Assembly: GCA_036850595.1 (NCBI GenBank)
Contig: CM072160.1
Location: forward strand, 5,349,773-5,413,772
DNA from: Rhyacichthys aspro
Lineage: Eukaryota; Chordata; Actinopteri; Gobiiformes; Rhyacichthyidae
Length of the DNA stretch: 64,000 nucleotides
Reading direction: 5' to 3'
Below are positions 25,521-38,553 of this stretch, in pieces. The notes under the pieces are model-generated. The model was not told where the DNA came from and searched no databases. It saw only the letters and a list, made by a program, of their open reading frames with translations. The translations under genes were made by a program, and so were the position numbers. The stretch's first letter is position 1. Every line of letters starts with the position of its first letter.

Positions 25521-27775
25521 TATGTAAAACAGAGTATATACATTACATCACTATAAAACATTCATGCAATCAATCTCTAAACGCCCATCTCTCTCTGACA
25601 TCATCATTCACAACTTCACACAAATGATGTGCACATTCACACAGATATATTCATTCATCCACACTCCTAACTCAGCAGTTCATCAGTGTGTGCACGTCTG
25701 TTGGGACAGTAACCTTTCCTTGTGTCAAGTTGACCCAAATACACACTACCATTTTTATATTCCCTTAAACATATAATGAAATCAAATTAAACCACATCCA
25801 ACAAAACTAGGTTGTGAATAATTGCTGATTTTGTTTCTGAATTGTTAACTCTGTAATTCCCCTGGGTTTGTTTCCAGGAAACAGCATGTCCCTGCAGGGC
25901 CACCGTAGGTGTTCATAGCCTCTACAAAGGAGTTACTTTTCTCAGAAGTCTTTGCTTCATCATTTATTGTTGCCAATAAAAATGCAGCTTAGTCCCATGG
26001 CTGACTTTGGTTTGAGAAACCTCAGTCGTAGCGTGTCTTTGAAAACTATCCCCAGTAACTCCAACTGGAGACCACTTTAAAGCCCACACATTATTGTGAC
26101 TTTTGCTGAACCAACTGATGGAGTATCATGGCTCAGAGCAAAGAGATGCAAATGTCTGAATGAAGGATTAGTCCATTTTTACCATTGTTCTCTCTGACTA
26201 CAATGCCTCCAATCACAGTGGAGCCTCTATTTGTCATGCTCTGTGCCTCCTACAGCTGACTCTTGCCTCAGTGTTCATTACTGTGTGGCTCGAAGCCCGG
26301 TTCTTATCTGAGGAAGCTGCTGATTATGAAGCACCATCAAACCTGAAGAGACAGAGCTACACAAGAGACCTCTGTGGTTGCCATGACGTCTCCTGCCTCA
26401 ACATTAAATGGAAATGTCACATCTGACATGACTGCTGCCATTAAGGAACAATAGCTGAAATATCATGTAGTAAACACTTAGTATTTGGAGTCTTCTTTTA
26501 AAACAGCTTGTTTCTAAAATGACTAAATTTTAAGAGTTTAACAGCTTCCCTCCTATAATCAACAATTCTTTTGTGAATTGGTCACATCATATTTTGTCTC
26601 CAGGTTTATTTCAATGAGTTGATGCAATGGATGACTGCATCTAAGTGTTATCGAGTCACATTACTAATTTAGATTATTCAAACACTTCTTTGAATCTCAG
26701 TAATTTCGATCAGTTTGTCACTGAGTCAGTCACTTTTAACACAGGTCAACACCCCATTATCAACTTTAGCAGAAATGTTGAAGATATCTCTGTGTGTTAT
26801 AGCCTTGTGTCACATTGAGAACATTAAATCAAGTAATATTTAATCATGGGCTGCTCTCTGTTTTATAGTCCACTGCCTGCAGTGCTGCAAATGTGCTCAA
26901 ACAAGACACAACCACAGGTTGATAATTACTGAGTTGATTCATTACTCTTTTAATTATTTCTAAGTGTTTTTAGCAAAATGAGACAACAACAATAATCCAT
27001 AGCACACAATCACAGCTATGTATAGAGAAAAATGTAAATAAAACTCTATGTTCATTTTAAAAGGCACAAATATAAACATCTAAGCCACATTTACTCAAAC
27101 ACCTGTGAGCAATTCATTACAATGACACGACTCAGGAGGGCATTTTCAGTGCCAAGCGTAGTACTCTTGTGGCTATGCAGAAATGTAAAGCAGTTTCCCT
27201 CACACTTGAGAGACTTACACCAGTCCAAAACTCAAACAGAGGACATCCAAAGTCACAAAATGGGAAAAAAGTGTTTCTGAACAGGCAAACCACCACTATG
27301 GCCTGAGAGGAAGTGGAGCATTGTAAGACTTTAGATAAAAATTAAGTCTTTTGTTAACCCCCCACCCACACACACAGGAAGAAGTTGGTCAGTGACCATA
27401 TGTTGATCTAATATACAGTGGGAATGGAAACCAGCAGCTGAACCCCAAACCCCACCAAAATTATGTTTCCCAAATGGTAACAATGTGAGGATATTTCCAA
27501 CTGGGTTTAGCGCTACCATAATTTGAAATACTTCCAAATACACCAGACATTTATTATCCATCTGTGTTTTTCTAAAAGAAAGCCAAAGGATACAGGGCGG
27601 TGGTACATGATGAAACAGATCAAAGTGATCACAGTACAGCTGTAAGTCCTGTGTAAATGATGAATAAAACATGTGACTTACACCTGCTCATCTCTCTTGT
27701 CTTTGTATGTAACCCTCTGTCTCCCATGGGACACAGTCAGAGCCTGTGCCAGATTTTCAGTTCAAACCCTGTCAG
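25521..27775. other. Unannotated sequence
   Basis: AT-rich sequence. The 113-codon minus frame at 27331-27672 has no recognised domain. I see nothing else. Confidence 0.4.
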
Positions 27776-28014
27776 TGTGTGTCCAGTCTGCTGTGGACCC
27801 TCTGGGACATGTCTCTTTGCTCCTCACTGTCCCTGTCCTGGCCTGTCCTGCTGCGACAGGCTGCTCCTTGTGACTCGAGGTTGTTAATGTGAACCAGTTC
27901 AAGAGTGAGGACCTTTAGAGGAGCCAGCTCAGTAACTTGTGATAGAGGGGTGCTGTCTGTTTGTGTGGAGGTGTTTCACTTTGGAGAGGATTGTGTTGTG
28001 GTGCTGCCTCCTGT
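27776..28014 (+). repeat. Dispersed ~245-bp repeat, copy 2
   Basis: This is the direct-orientation partner of 14547-14793, 13.2 kb away. The left ~110 bp are almost unchanged between copies. It lacks a short piece present in copy 1 (around TCCTTTGCTG), and the right half is clearly diverged. Family unknown. Confidence 0.8.
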
Positions 28015-30164
28015 GTCCTTTATTTTTACAAAGCAGTCCAAAGTTAAAGAGATTCACACAAATAGAAGATGTCCTCTAATCTGTTTATATTTTGTGGTGA
28101 TTTGTCATTTAAAGAAATGATGATTTATGCCATCACTTTTTCTCTTTTTCATCAATAGAATGACACAATGAAAAAAACACCCTCCCAAATTTAAGTTAAC
28201 CCAAATGTGACCTGCCGAGCACCACATCTGCTCATCCCTCTCTGTCTCTGTTTCTCTAAAGAGGCTTTAATGTTAAATCTCTGTTTTACTTTGAGCTTCA
28301 AGCTTATCCTCCTTTTCTTTTGCAAGACTATTGCAAAGCACTGCTGGCAGAATGTAACAATATAAAAATAAAATAATAACTTGGCACAAGTATTCTGAAA
28401 CATCCCAAATAAAGTAACACATCACACAAACATGTCCTTTTCAAGTCCAGGATGTTGAGTGCAGAGAGATGTGAGAGTGTTTACAGGGAGAGAAAAGCTT
28501 TGAAAGTGTGACTGCAGCATGTGAGCAGCATGTATTCAACATGGCTCAGGTGAGGTTTATAGATCTGATGTCCTTTTGCACTGCTTTCAACTGACTCAGT
28601 TACCTCAACACATATATGTAACTCACCTTCTGAGAAAAAAGGCACAAAAATAACTATTTCAGACATGTGGCTTTACAAGGAAAAGTCATAATGGACTGCA
28701 TTTTCTAAAGTCCACTGACAACAGCATGTCCTCGCAGGAACACTGCAGAAGAATGGTTCAGAGATGAAATTATAATCAGCAATGTCAACAACAGATGCTG
28801 TTACACTCTTTATCTGTTTAACCAAGTTTAAGGCTTGAACATAAAACAAATGAGGACATTTACAGTTTCTTTCTGAAACATCTAAAGTCAAATATTAGTG
28901 AGTAACAAATAACCCATAGCCCCTCTTGCTGCAGAAAAATGATTTGTTCCAAATCTAGTCTTATCACAGTAACATGTGATTGAACATAGTCCTCTGGCTT
29001 CATCACAAACACAGTCCAGTGCCCTTTAGATACTGTATAACTACACAATGTGTTCAATTAAAATACACAAACGGAAATAAGGAAAAAATGTGTCTTAATA
29101 CCAAGTACCCCATTTGATCCCCCAAACACACAATGACATGCACATGCAGCCAACTCCACTGAACATATCTCATTTCCACTCCGCTTAACTGTGTCCTAAT
29201 GGGTGACGTGTTGCTTTACTGAATTACCATATAAATAATGGTGGCTGCTTATCTAGCTTTATTCCAAATAAATACATAAAAAAGGAAGCAAAAAGAAAGA
29301 GAGAAAGACATGAAGGAAACAGCCCTGGGTCTCTTCTAAGGATGGCATTAAAATCCATTCCTCTCCCTCTCATTAGACGCCCTCTTTCACTGTCTTTATC
29401 TGTCTCTGGACTGCCGTCTTGACTCTTCCACGTCTCTCCAAATGTGAAACCAGCTTCTTCCTGTGTCACCCACAGTAAATCCTGAGTCTGATGCAAACAC
29501 ACCAGAGGGACACACACTTGGTGAAGTGTGGAGTAAGTAACTGAGAGAGGACAGAGGTGACACGGTGAGACGGAGCACTGGAACTAAAATAACAGATGAC
29601 AAAAGTGTCCTTGGGGTCTTTGATTAACAGGAGTTTCCAGGTCCAGTTGTCATAAATTCTTACTTTGACCTACACATCTCCTTCTGAACAGGATTCCTGC
29701 TCAACAACCCCATGTCTTAGTATTAAAATATAGGGGAAGAAAAATGACAAATCATGAAGTCCTCATAATATTGCATTGTAGCTTGTGGTGGTTTAACACT
29801 ATTCTCCACATTTGTATTCCCTAAACAACACCACAATGCAGCACCGTTATCTGTTTGTTAATGATGGAATAATGCAGTTCTTTCTCAGGAGATGTCTTCT
29901 AAGTCAACAGGGCTGGTCTTACTCCAAAGCTGTGCTAAATGTGATGGGACTAACCAGTTAAACTCACTCTCTTTGTACAGATTTACAGACACTGAACTCT
30001 TTATGTACTCTTCAGTGCTTCTCCATGCTTTAAGACTCATGTCTCAGCCATTACTCTGCCATTATTGTGCATCCATTTTTATGTAGATATGTAATAATAA
30101 TTATGTCCTTCGGTTTTTAGTCCAAAGAGCCCATTTGACTGTGTGTCTTTTTACCAGTTTATCC

Positions 30165-30280
30165 AATCTACCATAATAGAGGCCACCTGCATTATCATAA
30201 TATTACTCACAGCTTCCATAAACACAGCATGCCATTAACGCTGACATTAAGCGCTGATAAAAGCACTGTGCCTCACTCTT
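30165..30280. promoter_or_regulatory. Candidate conserved non-coding element
   Basis: The stretch carries ATTATCATAATATTAC, GCCATTAACGCTGACATTAA and GCGCTGATAAAAGC in close succession, a dense set of homeodomain- and GATA-like words without simple repeats. This is composition only; conservation is not tested. Confidence 0.15.
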
Positions 30281-32084
30281 TAGCCTTTTTCTGTGCTGTG
30301 AAAGATGGCGATAAGGAAGTGTAGGAGACAGAGCAGGTGAGAAAAGCGGGGTTCACAGGATGTGTTGGTGTCAGTGCCTAATCTGGAGTGAAGCTCTCTA
30401 CAACCCACTGGAGTGGATCATTGGGATGAACAGTGTGGAGCTCGCAGACAGCTCTGATACATTTTTCTTCCTCCACAGACTCAAGGTGATTTATGGGAAA
30501 AGATTTCATATTCTCCTTAATCTTCTTTTCCCTGTGAACATTTCCAGGCATTGCATTTGATCTATCAAATGTGCCTTATAAATAGAAGCTGCTTTATTTT
30601 GGCTTACATATCAAATCAGTCCGTCAAAAGGATTTAGGAAAAGAAGCAACAAGAAGCACCTAAAAAAGATCAATAAACAACAAATGGACAGATATCTGTG
30701 CCCATTAGTCACTGTTACACTGTACATCACATCTGTCTCTGAATGAATCTGCTCCTTTCAAAGAATCCGGGGTAAAAAAAATAAGCATAGTTTATTGTAA
30801 ACTGCTGTTTATGTCACTGCATCATTCTCTTGTATAAAACAAGTAAGCATTACAGGTTTGCAGTTTTGCTAATCATAATTAGAAACAGCATTGGGAGACT
30901 TTTGAATGAACTTCTGTCTCTATCCTAGATGTTTGATTTTATTCTAACTATAGTTCACTAAAAGCCACATGTTCACTGAGCCGTGGACACTTAATGGACT
31001 TAGTTGAGGACACATTGATTCATTGTCTCAGTTAAACATCAGTCTGGGAGGAAACACTGAGCCATTAGCAAATTGGCAGCAAAACTAAGCCATTATTTAA
31101 ATTTGATTTAGATGCAATTATCAAATGTGAAGATGTTGACTTCATTAGTATTTGGTGGAGACTTCAGTAATCGACTCTGAAGAACTTTCACACAGACTTC
31201 ACAAGTGCAACAGGCAAAGAATGTATTAAGATATAAAAGTTAATTATATGATAAGATGAAGTTAAAGATGTTCTTTCAACGACTGAAATGACAGATCACT
31301 AAGAAATGTAAAAGCATTCAAATGAAAAAGAGAACACCCTACTTTTAAATATTTATACAGCAATGACTTTCATAATTTACTGTCACTGGGCTGTTTATAT
31401 TAGGATAGAGCTTATGATCCCGCCTCGATAAGCGAAATTAAACACCAAAAGGAAACAGCATATCAGCACAAAATATGTCAAGTGAATGTCAAGGCAAATT
31501 CTGAAGTCTGAACGACTGTCGTTATGTGCATCACTTTAATTTAAAAACCCTACTTCCTGCCATATCATCCAATCAAAACCTGTCTTCACATGTAGATATT
31601 ACATTTCATAAACTGTTTCTCTTGTGGAAGTCATTCAGGACAAAGTTTACAACTGTCCACATCTTCATCAACCATCAGGGTCCTGCCTCCCTTTGAACCA
31701 TTTCCAATAAACTTGCGTCTATGATAATTATAATAGACACTCATAAAAGGAACACATCTTTTAAAAAACAATAAGATGAAATTGAAAATATGACATATGT
31801 CCTTAGTGTAAAGGAATATGGAGTAATAAATAAATGATAAAGAGACCAGGTTGTGATGAGAGTTTGTGCTATTTATTATTGTTAAAACATATTCAGTCTT
31901 ATCAGTGATAAAAGTCCATTTATCTCCTGTCCCTCAGAGTCTGTTTACAACCAAAGCAAAACATTTTTTTGAAAAGTTAAGATTTATTCTTTTTGATATA
32001 AACATCATCAATATGTGGCAAAGCTCATGGGATTCTGTTCAGCTTTTGGTCATGTTTTTCTAAGGGCATTTCCTCGGTTTTCTT

Positions 32085-32175
32085 TTTCTTCCTGGAGCGT
32101 AGCAGAATATTAATGCCCCTGCACCGCTCCATAATTAAGGCACATGGGGATATTCATTAGTATTCTCTGTAGTCA
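32085..32175. promoter_or_regulatory. Candidate conserved non-coding element
   Basis: A TAATTA homeodomain core (32132-32137) lies among AATATTAATGCCCC and ATATTCATTAGTATTC. Composition is like vertebrate enhancer cores; conservation is untested. Confidence 0.18.
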
Positions 32176-34599
32176 TTGTCTGAATCCTCCAAACCAAAAC
32201 TCAGATGTTTGTCACTTCCAGGGAACTCATGAGATATTACCCTGAAGCTCTTCCATGACACACACATGCTTCTGTAAATGACTCCAAATCTCTTTCTCAA
32301 ACAGCACACCTCTATTCACCAGGAGCAGCTACGTAAACACCTGCCTGACATGCCCAATATTAATCCAAGCTGTAACTATGCAATAACTGTGGAATATTCC
32401 TTTTTTACTCTCAATGGATGACATTCTCTGAGTCAACAAATACCAACTCATACATAAACTCAGAAGAAAAATCAGAAGAAATGTACTTGGCCTATTTTAG
32501 TGGAAGCATTCATTAAGTGTCAGTGAACATAAGGCAAAAACTAAGTCAATCTTCTGAATCCTTTTTTGCACATGAGCTCCAGTCCCAGTAGATTGTATCT
32601 TCTGTCAGATTTTGACATCTTTAATTCTCTCTCACAGCTTCTCTTTCTGAGCAGAGATATCCTTCTTGATCCCTCATCCGAAATATATTCTCCATCACCA
32701 AATTCAGCATTTGTTCATTTCATCTCTGGAAGTAAATCAGGCATTTTGAGTAAAAGTGTGTGTGTTTTCATATTGTATTATTAAATCACAACCATTACCA
32801 ATGTCTTAAAATGTAGTCAAATTACCCTATAAAAATGTCCAGAAAACAGAAGTACAGTGAAGCTATGCAAAGTTTTTCTTCCAGGAAAGCAATTGTGATG
32901 CTGGATTTTCATAACTTTTAATGGGTTCATTGAGTGTAATTTCCTTCAAATGTCACTCACTTGAACAAGCCACACAACAAGGTTTTATTTACGTTTGTGT
33001 TTCTTCTGTGCTCTGACTAATCACAGTAATTCATGTTGTATGGAGATAAAACTAAAGATGAGACAAAGAGAGTCTCACTAAGGATTACACATGGCTCTTA
33101 CAGTGTTAGGACCCAGTGACACCTGCAGATGAATATAATGAACGATTATAACAGTTCCACAAACTAGACTCTAAATGTGTTATTAATTATCCTCAGGGTG
33201 AAGGCATCAAGAAACAAAGTCACAGCTTCACAGTAACACTTACAAGGACTTGACTTATTAACTTACCTCACATTAAAACTTGACTGAGCTTACAGTTTGA
33301 ACACAGACTTACAGTCTCCAGTGTAAACTCTGTCACCATCTAAAGCCTGTTTCTGATTGGACCACACATGAAGAAGCTTTGACAATGGCTCAAAGTGCAA
33401 AGCCACATTCACTTGAGGCGAAGGGAACATTTTCCTGAGAGCGGAGGAAAAGGGAGTGTGATCCTCTAAAGCTCTGTCCTCCATCTTTGTGACGGCTCGC
33501 TGTGTGATGGCCTCGGGAAAGACGGGCGCTGTGGCAGTAATAGAAATGTGCAGCGTTTCAGTGAAGAGCACAGAGCAGAAGCTGGGAGGTGGCAGATCCT
33601 ATTTGCTCACATCAGCAACAAGTGGAAGCAGCATGAGCATGTGACCGACTGAGAGAGAGGTATGTGCACAAATAATTATGATTTAATTAAAATATACACT
33701 GCATAAATCATTACACAATAACAAAAGGACTGCTTGTAGAGCCTTAACTTTTCAATGCACTGTGTGAAACACATTAAAACAATGTTATCAGTGGTATATA
33801 AGGATGGATTTATTAGATCAAAATATTAGTAGGAAGAGTGAGTGAAGATTGAGTAGGACAAACCTGACCAAAGAACTGAAAAGTACAGTTTACACAAAAA
33901 AGTTTCCTTTATCAAACTGAAGCCCATTGTTTACAACAAAAAAGTCAGAAAGAAGGAAAAGTGTCTCTCAGTTTGTCTCTTTGCTCGTTTTGAAAACAGG
34001 TGAAGATACGGTGAGCATCAATATCTGAGTCTTACAGTAAGACAAAGAAATAAAAATAAACCAAGTTTGTTGACATTGTTATGTTTTGTAAAGTGCTGCA
34101 GCTTTGCCAGAGCGTATCTCTGACAGTTTAGAGACGTCAGACTCACTGAAGCAGAGCTGCTACAGCCTCACCTGTTATTAGCCTCCAAGCCTAGTGCAGT
34201 GAAACTAAGACACTTTATCCTTCACCTTGGGATGTAAAAACTTATCATTAAATATCACTTAGCTCATCATCTTAGAGGACCCTTGTGGACAAAAACAAGA
34301 ACTCTGACACGCTGCAATGCTGCTGTCCTTTTACTTTTTAATGGGGCTTGTTTATGGGTAAACAACAAGCCTTTTAGGGTCTATCCTATAAAATATCCAA
34401 CAGTCAAGGTCTACATCCCAATGAAATGTGGGACCAGTGGCTGCACAGTAAGACTATAGAGGCACTTGTGAAACATGGTGAGCTCCATTGTCAGACTGTC
34501 CTGACTCACAAAATATAAAGACAAAATATTAATATGAAGTTAAATTGTGTTCAGAGTTTTTGCAGAACAACATAACTGAGTCTGAGCCAAAAATACTTA

Positions 34600-34830
34600 T
34601 GACACAACACTGTCAGTGAGACTGATTATTACTCTACTGGGCAGACCATTACTGGGTGACTTTCTCTGTCATTATTGATTTGCGTTTACAGCACTGCCAC
34701 AAAGCCACAAGATAATGCACAGATTATCCACAAGAGACAGAGGAGAAGCTGAAACAAAGCTCTGATAAATGCTCCTCATCAGTAATCACTGAGCCGTTAT
34801 GATCAATGTCATTTAGGATTTGTTTGTGCT
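34600..34830. promoter_or_regulatory. Candidate conserved non-coding element
   Basis: About 230 bp without simple repeats, with recurrent ATTATT, GATAATG, GATTATC and CAGTAATCACTGAG words. The balanced composition differs from the AT-rich surroundings. This is a suggestion only. Confidence 0.15.
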
Positions 34831-36278
34831 AAAATCCTACAATTAGCTGCAAGACCATTACCAGACTTACACAGTTTTCTTCTTCAGAGCAATGGCTCTT
34901 TTTGTCTTGTACTTATCTGATTAACAGCACTGCTCCCAGCTGTAAACTGAGCTGTGGAAGATGGAGTAGATTCAGAGGCAGCTGTGATGACACCAGAGAA
35001 AATCCACCAGCCTCATCATTCTGGATGGATTTGGATAGAAAACCACTCCCAGAACTAGTTTGTTGATCACACATCTGTCTTGAACTGTTGTTTACCTTTT
35101 AAGAAGATTGTGTGGCAATTTGAAGGCAGCTTATCTGCTTTGGAACGTGGCCAGAACCAAGACAGAAGTGAATTCAGTTTCTGTGAGTGACAGGGAATCA
35201 TTTTGGGGATAATTACAGTGTAATTAAGTTTAACTCTTCAAAAACCATTCTCTGTGAAGAAAAGAGTTTCAGATGTGCCTAAAATTCAGATAAAAACAAG
35301 AGTTCAGACAGTTTGAGCTGAAAGGGGATCAGGTTGGCTGGTAATGCATTTTAAATTATGGGGGAAAGATAAACTGTATACATTATCTGCATTTAGTGAA
35401 AAAATGGCATTTGATGCAACATACATGAACTAAAATAGTCTGTAAAAGAACATTGAACTATTTGTGCCTTTGAAAAGACCCCATCAAACTCACCCAATCA
35501 AACATAAACAACATTGGGCCACATGGCTTTCTAATTGTAGAAGTCAACATTCAACACTATGACTGTAACACTACTATATCACACTCTAACCCACCATGGC
35601 CTCTTCATCCTCCTCCTCCTCCTCTCTGGCTCTTCACATGATCTAGGCTTCTTGCCAGCATCAGAACAGGGTTATAAAGTGAATCCAATATGCTTGGTCA
35701 GGGTCTATTCTAGTTACAGTGTTCCTCTGGGACTTTGACCTTTTGAGAAATTATTTAGTTTCTTTGGAAATGGTTGAAGGAAGGTTCATGTAAGAAAGAA
35801 GAGCAAAAAGTCATAGCAATACTCATGTGGAGCTTAATGTATGAACCAATATTTAGATTTGTTTTGGCAGCTCATTACAAACACCGCTGGTGAAGTACTT
35901 TACTTTACAGTGTTGTTAAGAATAATGTCTAATGACAGGGCTGTGTTACTAATGTGGTCTCAGAGTTGTTGCATTAAAGCAACTAAACTTAAACCCTGTA
36001 ATTACACTGTCACAGATCTTAACGAGGCTGGACTGAGCTAATTTGCTTTTTGTTTTTATAAGAACACTAAATGTCAGTAGAACAGTACAATGATTTATTG
36101 CTAAAAGACTAAAAAAATATGCATAGCAAAAAAAAATGAAAATAGTCTAAATGGTGCTTACACAGATAAAGCTGGACATCAATTAGTCTCAGAGTGGTCT
36201 ATGTGCTCTTGTAATTACAAGCCTTAAGTCTCTCATTAAACAGTCACATATAATCTATGAACCAGAGCCTCATTTACG

Positions 36279-36297
36279 TTTTTTTTTTTTTTTTTTT
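36279..36297. repeat. Poly-T run (19 T)
   Basis: An uninterrupted run of nineteen T residues. No adjacent SINE or LINE body is recognised, so it may be a lone homopolymer. Confidence 0.9.
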
Positions 36298-36940
36298 GCT
36301 GTGATAAGAGCAAAATAAACAATGCCAAGGTGAATGTGATTGAACTGATCCATAGTTACAAGTTAGGCTCTGATGCTATGCCTGAACATAAATACATGTC
36401 AAAGTGACTATCTGCAGCAACAATGGAGTTACAAATCAATCACTTCTAACCTTCAGCTCAAGGAAAATAGCAGAGATAATCTACATTCAGACTGAGCAAG
36501 TATTAATAGCAAATAAAAATGGAAACAATACAAATGACATGTCTCAATAAACATATTAAAGCCAAACATGCAGATCCACCAGTGAATGGAGATCTACTGG
36601 TATAAAGCATAACCATTATGCCTCTTTGTCATAAGAGTTACTCAAGCGATCTAAAACATGTACTTATTAAATATACAGAGTTGGCATCTAATGATTTATA
36701 CATGTATTATATATATTTATATATTTATCAATAACTAACCATTTCTGTGGTGTGTGGAATATATTTCAAAGCAATATGGCAATAACAGTCCAACATTTAG
36801 GCCATAAAAGTATAAAAGTCCCTGTTGTGTGTCAGGTCTCTAATGTAATGGGCAACTACATTTCTCCTTGTCCCGTAAACAGGGAGAACATTAAATGCAT
36901 GAGCAGGTGTAGCATGTTCCTGGGTCTGCGATGGTGTGAC
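36298..36940. other. Unannotated sequence left of the piggyBac copy
   Basis: AT-rich sequence with a very AT-rich tract at 36700-36732. No gene is seen. The plus-strand frame beginning at 36752 runs into the piggyBac terminus and is therefore not a gene. Confidence 0.4.
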
Positions 36941-36986
36941 TTAACCCTCCTATTCTCCTCAAATTTACTAACACTTTTTACCCTCG

Positions 36987-37003
36987 GGGGTCAATCTGAC
37001 CCC
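36987..37003. repeat. piggyBac palindrome, left copy
   Basis: GGGGTCAATCTGACCCC, starting 42 bp inside the left end. The two half-sites are perfect inverted repeats around a 1-3 bp centre. Confidence 0.9.
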
Positions 37004-37104
37004 AGGGATATTTGCGTCCAGAAAATGATTTACAGAAAATTGTTGCCCGAGTTTTTGTGTCAGACACTTTGTTTATTTGTTGAATACATAAATAAGCCCT
37101 TTAT

Positions 37105-37400
37105 AATGAAAGCTGACCTGTTCTCTAGCGCCACCATCAGGCCAAACTTAAACCATCAGGCCAAAATTAGAATGAACTTATCTTGAAAAGTTTTCATACA
37201 AATCTTCTCAAATTTACTGACAACATTAATGACCATAAGAGTATGTACCCTAGGGGTTTTGGTGAAGATATGACCTTTCCTGTAGCGCCACCATCAGGTC
37301 AAACTTTGAATTTTAGAGTTAGTGTGTCTTGAAAATCTTCCATCCAAATCTTTTCTAATTTGGGGTGCACATTCATGACTCTTACAAAATGAACCATATT
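37105..37400. repeat. Two-unit tandem repeat inside the piggyBac 3-prime region
   Basis: Two diverged units about 157 bp apart both contain GCGCCACCATCAGG (37128 and 37285), followed at matching distance by CTTGAAAA and by CAAATCTTYTC. It lies between the transposase C-terminus and the left terminus. Similar blocks are common in fish DNA as far as I recall, so it may be part of the element family or a nested repeat. Confidence 0.7.
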
Positions 37401-37410
37401 GATTGATGCA

Positions 37411-38285
37411 CTACTGCACACAGGACGTGCAGAGAGTGTGCGCATGCTCCTTGCAGACATATTTCTTGCATTTCGAACAGGTCATGCTAGTCTTAGAATC
37501 ATTTCGGGTGGGACAAACCTGACACCTGACACATTTCTTGCCCACGGTTTGTACCATTGGAGGAGTTTGGGTGTTTGTTTCTGTCTGCATGTCTCTCACA
37601 ATAGCTACAGCAGCTGTTGATGCTCTTGGAAGGCACCATCTTCTCTCAATCTGAGGTTTCACCAGTGCATTACCAAGCTGCTCCAGGAAAATCTTCCTTC
37701 GGCTCAGTTTCCCCCTGTTCCAGTCCTTGTTTATTTCACTCCATATCACAAATGCATGTATGCACTCACATCAATGATATGGAGGAAGATGACAAGAGGC
37801 CAACGTCATGTGCCGACAACTGTATGTGGCTATGACCTTGTCCAGGTTGTCCACCCCTCCCTTTGTCTGATTGTAGTCCAGCACCATTTGTGGTTTTTTG
37901 TCTTCTCTGCTGCTCAGGGCAGCATCTTTGTGCATGGTGCTGAACAGCAGGACATTTTTCTTTCCCTTTGCCCCTTTCTTGGGACAATAGGAGACCACAG
38001 TTGCGTTATCAGTGAAGGCAAATACTGAAGATGTTACCTTCCTGTTCTTGACAGCAAGAAGTTCAGAGGGAAGCTCTGCTTTATTCTTTCTCACTGTTCC
38101 CAACATTGTGACCTTCCTTTTGAGCAGTTCCTCACCCAGGGCATAAGATGTGAAAAAATGATCACATGTAATATGCCCATGCAGTCCTTCAGCCATATCA
38201 AGCACAACCCTTGTGCCCTGATTTTTTTCTGGTGTAAACCTGCATATTCCAGGCAAAGCTGGACTGGGCATCACATGTATCACCT
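37411..38285 (-). pseudogene. piggyBac transposase remnant (DDE catalytic core C-terminal half plus zinc-binding tail)
   Basis: A piggyBac transposase cuts and rejoins DNA at TTAA in the nucleus. Two large frames remain. The frame 37771-38283 carries GTRVVLDMAEGLHGH, then ITCDHFFTSY with the second catalytic Asp, the VRKNKAELP motif, and DYNQTKGGVDNLDK with the last two conserved Asp residues. The frame 37411-37749 carries the C-terminus, with QLGNALV followed by a cysteine-rich domain (CVRCQVC...CSKC...C..H...C..C) that binds zinc in this family. A first catalytic Asp and the whole N-terminal region are absent. At least two frameshifts lie between the frames (about 37755-37810). Another break near 38225-38235 separates an upstream CDAQSSFAWNMQVY block from the rest. 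The gene is dead by several independent lesions. Confidence 0.93.
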
Positions 38286-38356
38286 CTGCACCTGCAGGTG
38301 TGGGGTTATTAGGTCACACACACAGACAGACACGTTTTACACTTCTAAAACAGCTT

Positions 38357-38373
38357 GGGGTCAAACTGACCCC
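38357..38373. repeat. piggyBac palindrome, internal copy
   Basis: GGGGTCAAACTGACCCC. It lies about 70 bp beyond the point where transposase similarity stops, on the transposase 5-prime side. Confidence 0.88.
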
Positions 38374-38536
38374 AGAGGAACACCAATGCGTATAGTATGT
38401 GTTCAGCACATTGAAAAAATATCATCATGAAAATTTTATGCTTAATCAGTTGTCCCCATCAAATTAGGAAAAGTCATGAAATATGAAGCAAAAAAAACAA
38501 AGGCAACTATTATTTTTTGAATGATAAACATTGAAT

Positions 38537-38553
38537 GGGGTCAAATTGACCCC
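38537..38553. repeat. piggyBac palindrome, right copy
   Basis: GGGGTCAAATTGACCCC, ending 16 bp inside the right end of the element and directly abutting the terminal inverted repeat. Confidence 0.9.

Larger units (their letters stand above)
28015..36278. other. 8.3-kb stretch without recognisable genes
   Basis: No exon, RNA gene or transposon is recognised. A (TCC)n tract lies at 35607-35623. Several intervals have the dense TAAT/ATTA composition often seen in vertebrate conserved non-coding elements (30165-30280, 32085-32175, 34600-34830). If they prove conserved, the region would be a regulatory gene desert. Confidence 0.35.

Noticed and set aside
36752..37186. 144-codon plus-strand frame
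   Set aside because: It starts in flanking DNA and crosses the piggyBac terminus and palindrome, so it cannot be an ancestral gene.
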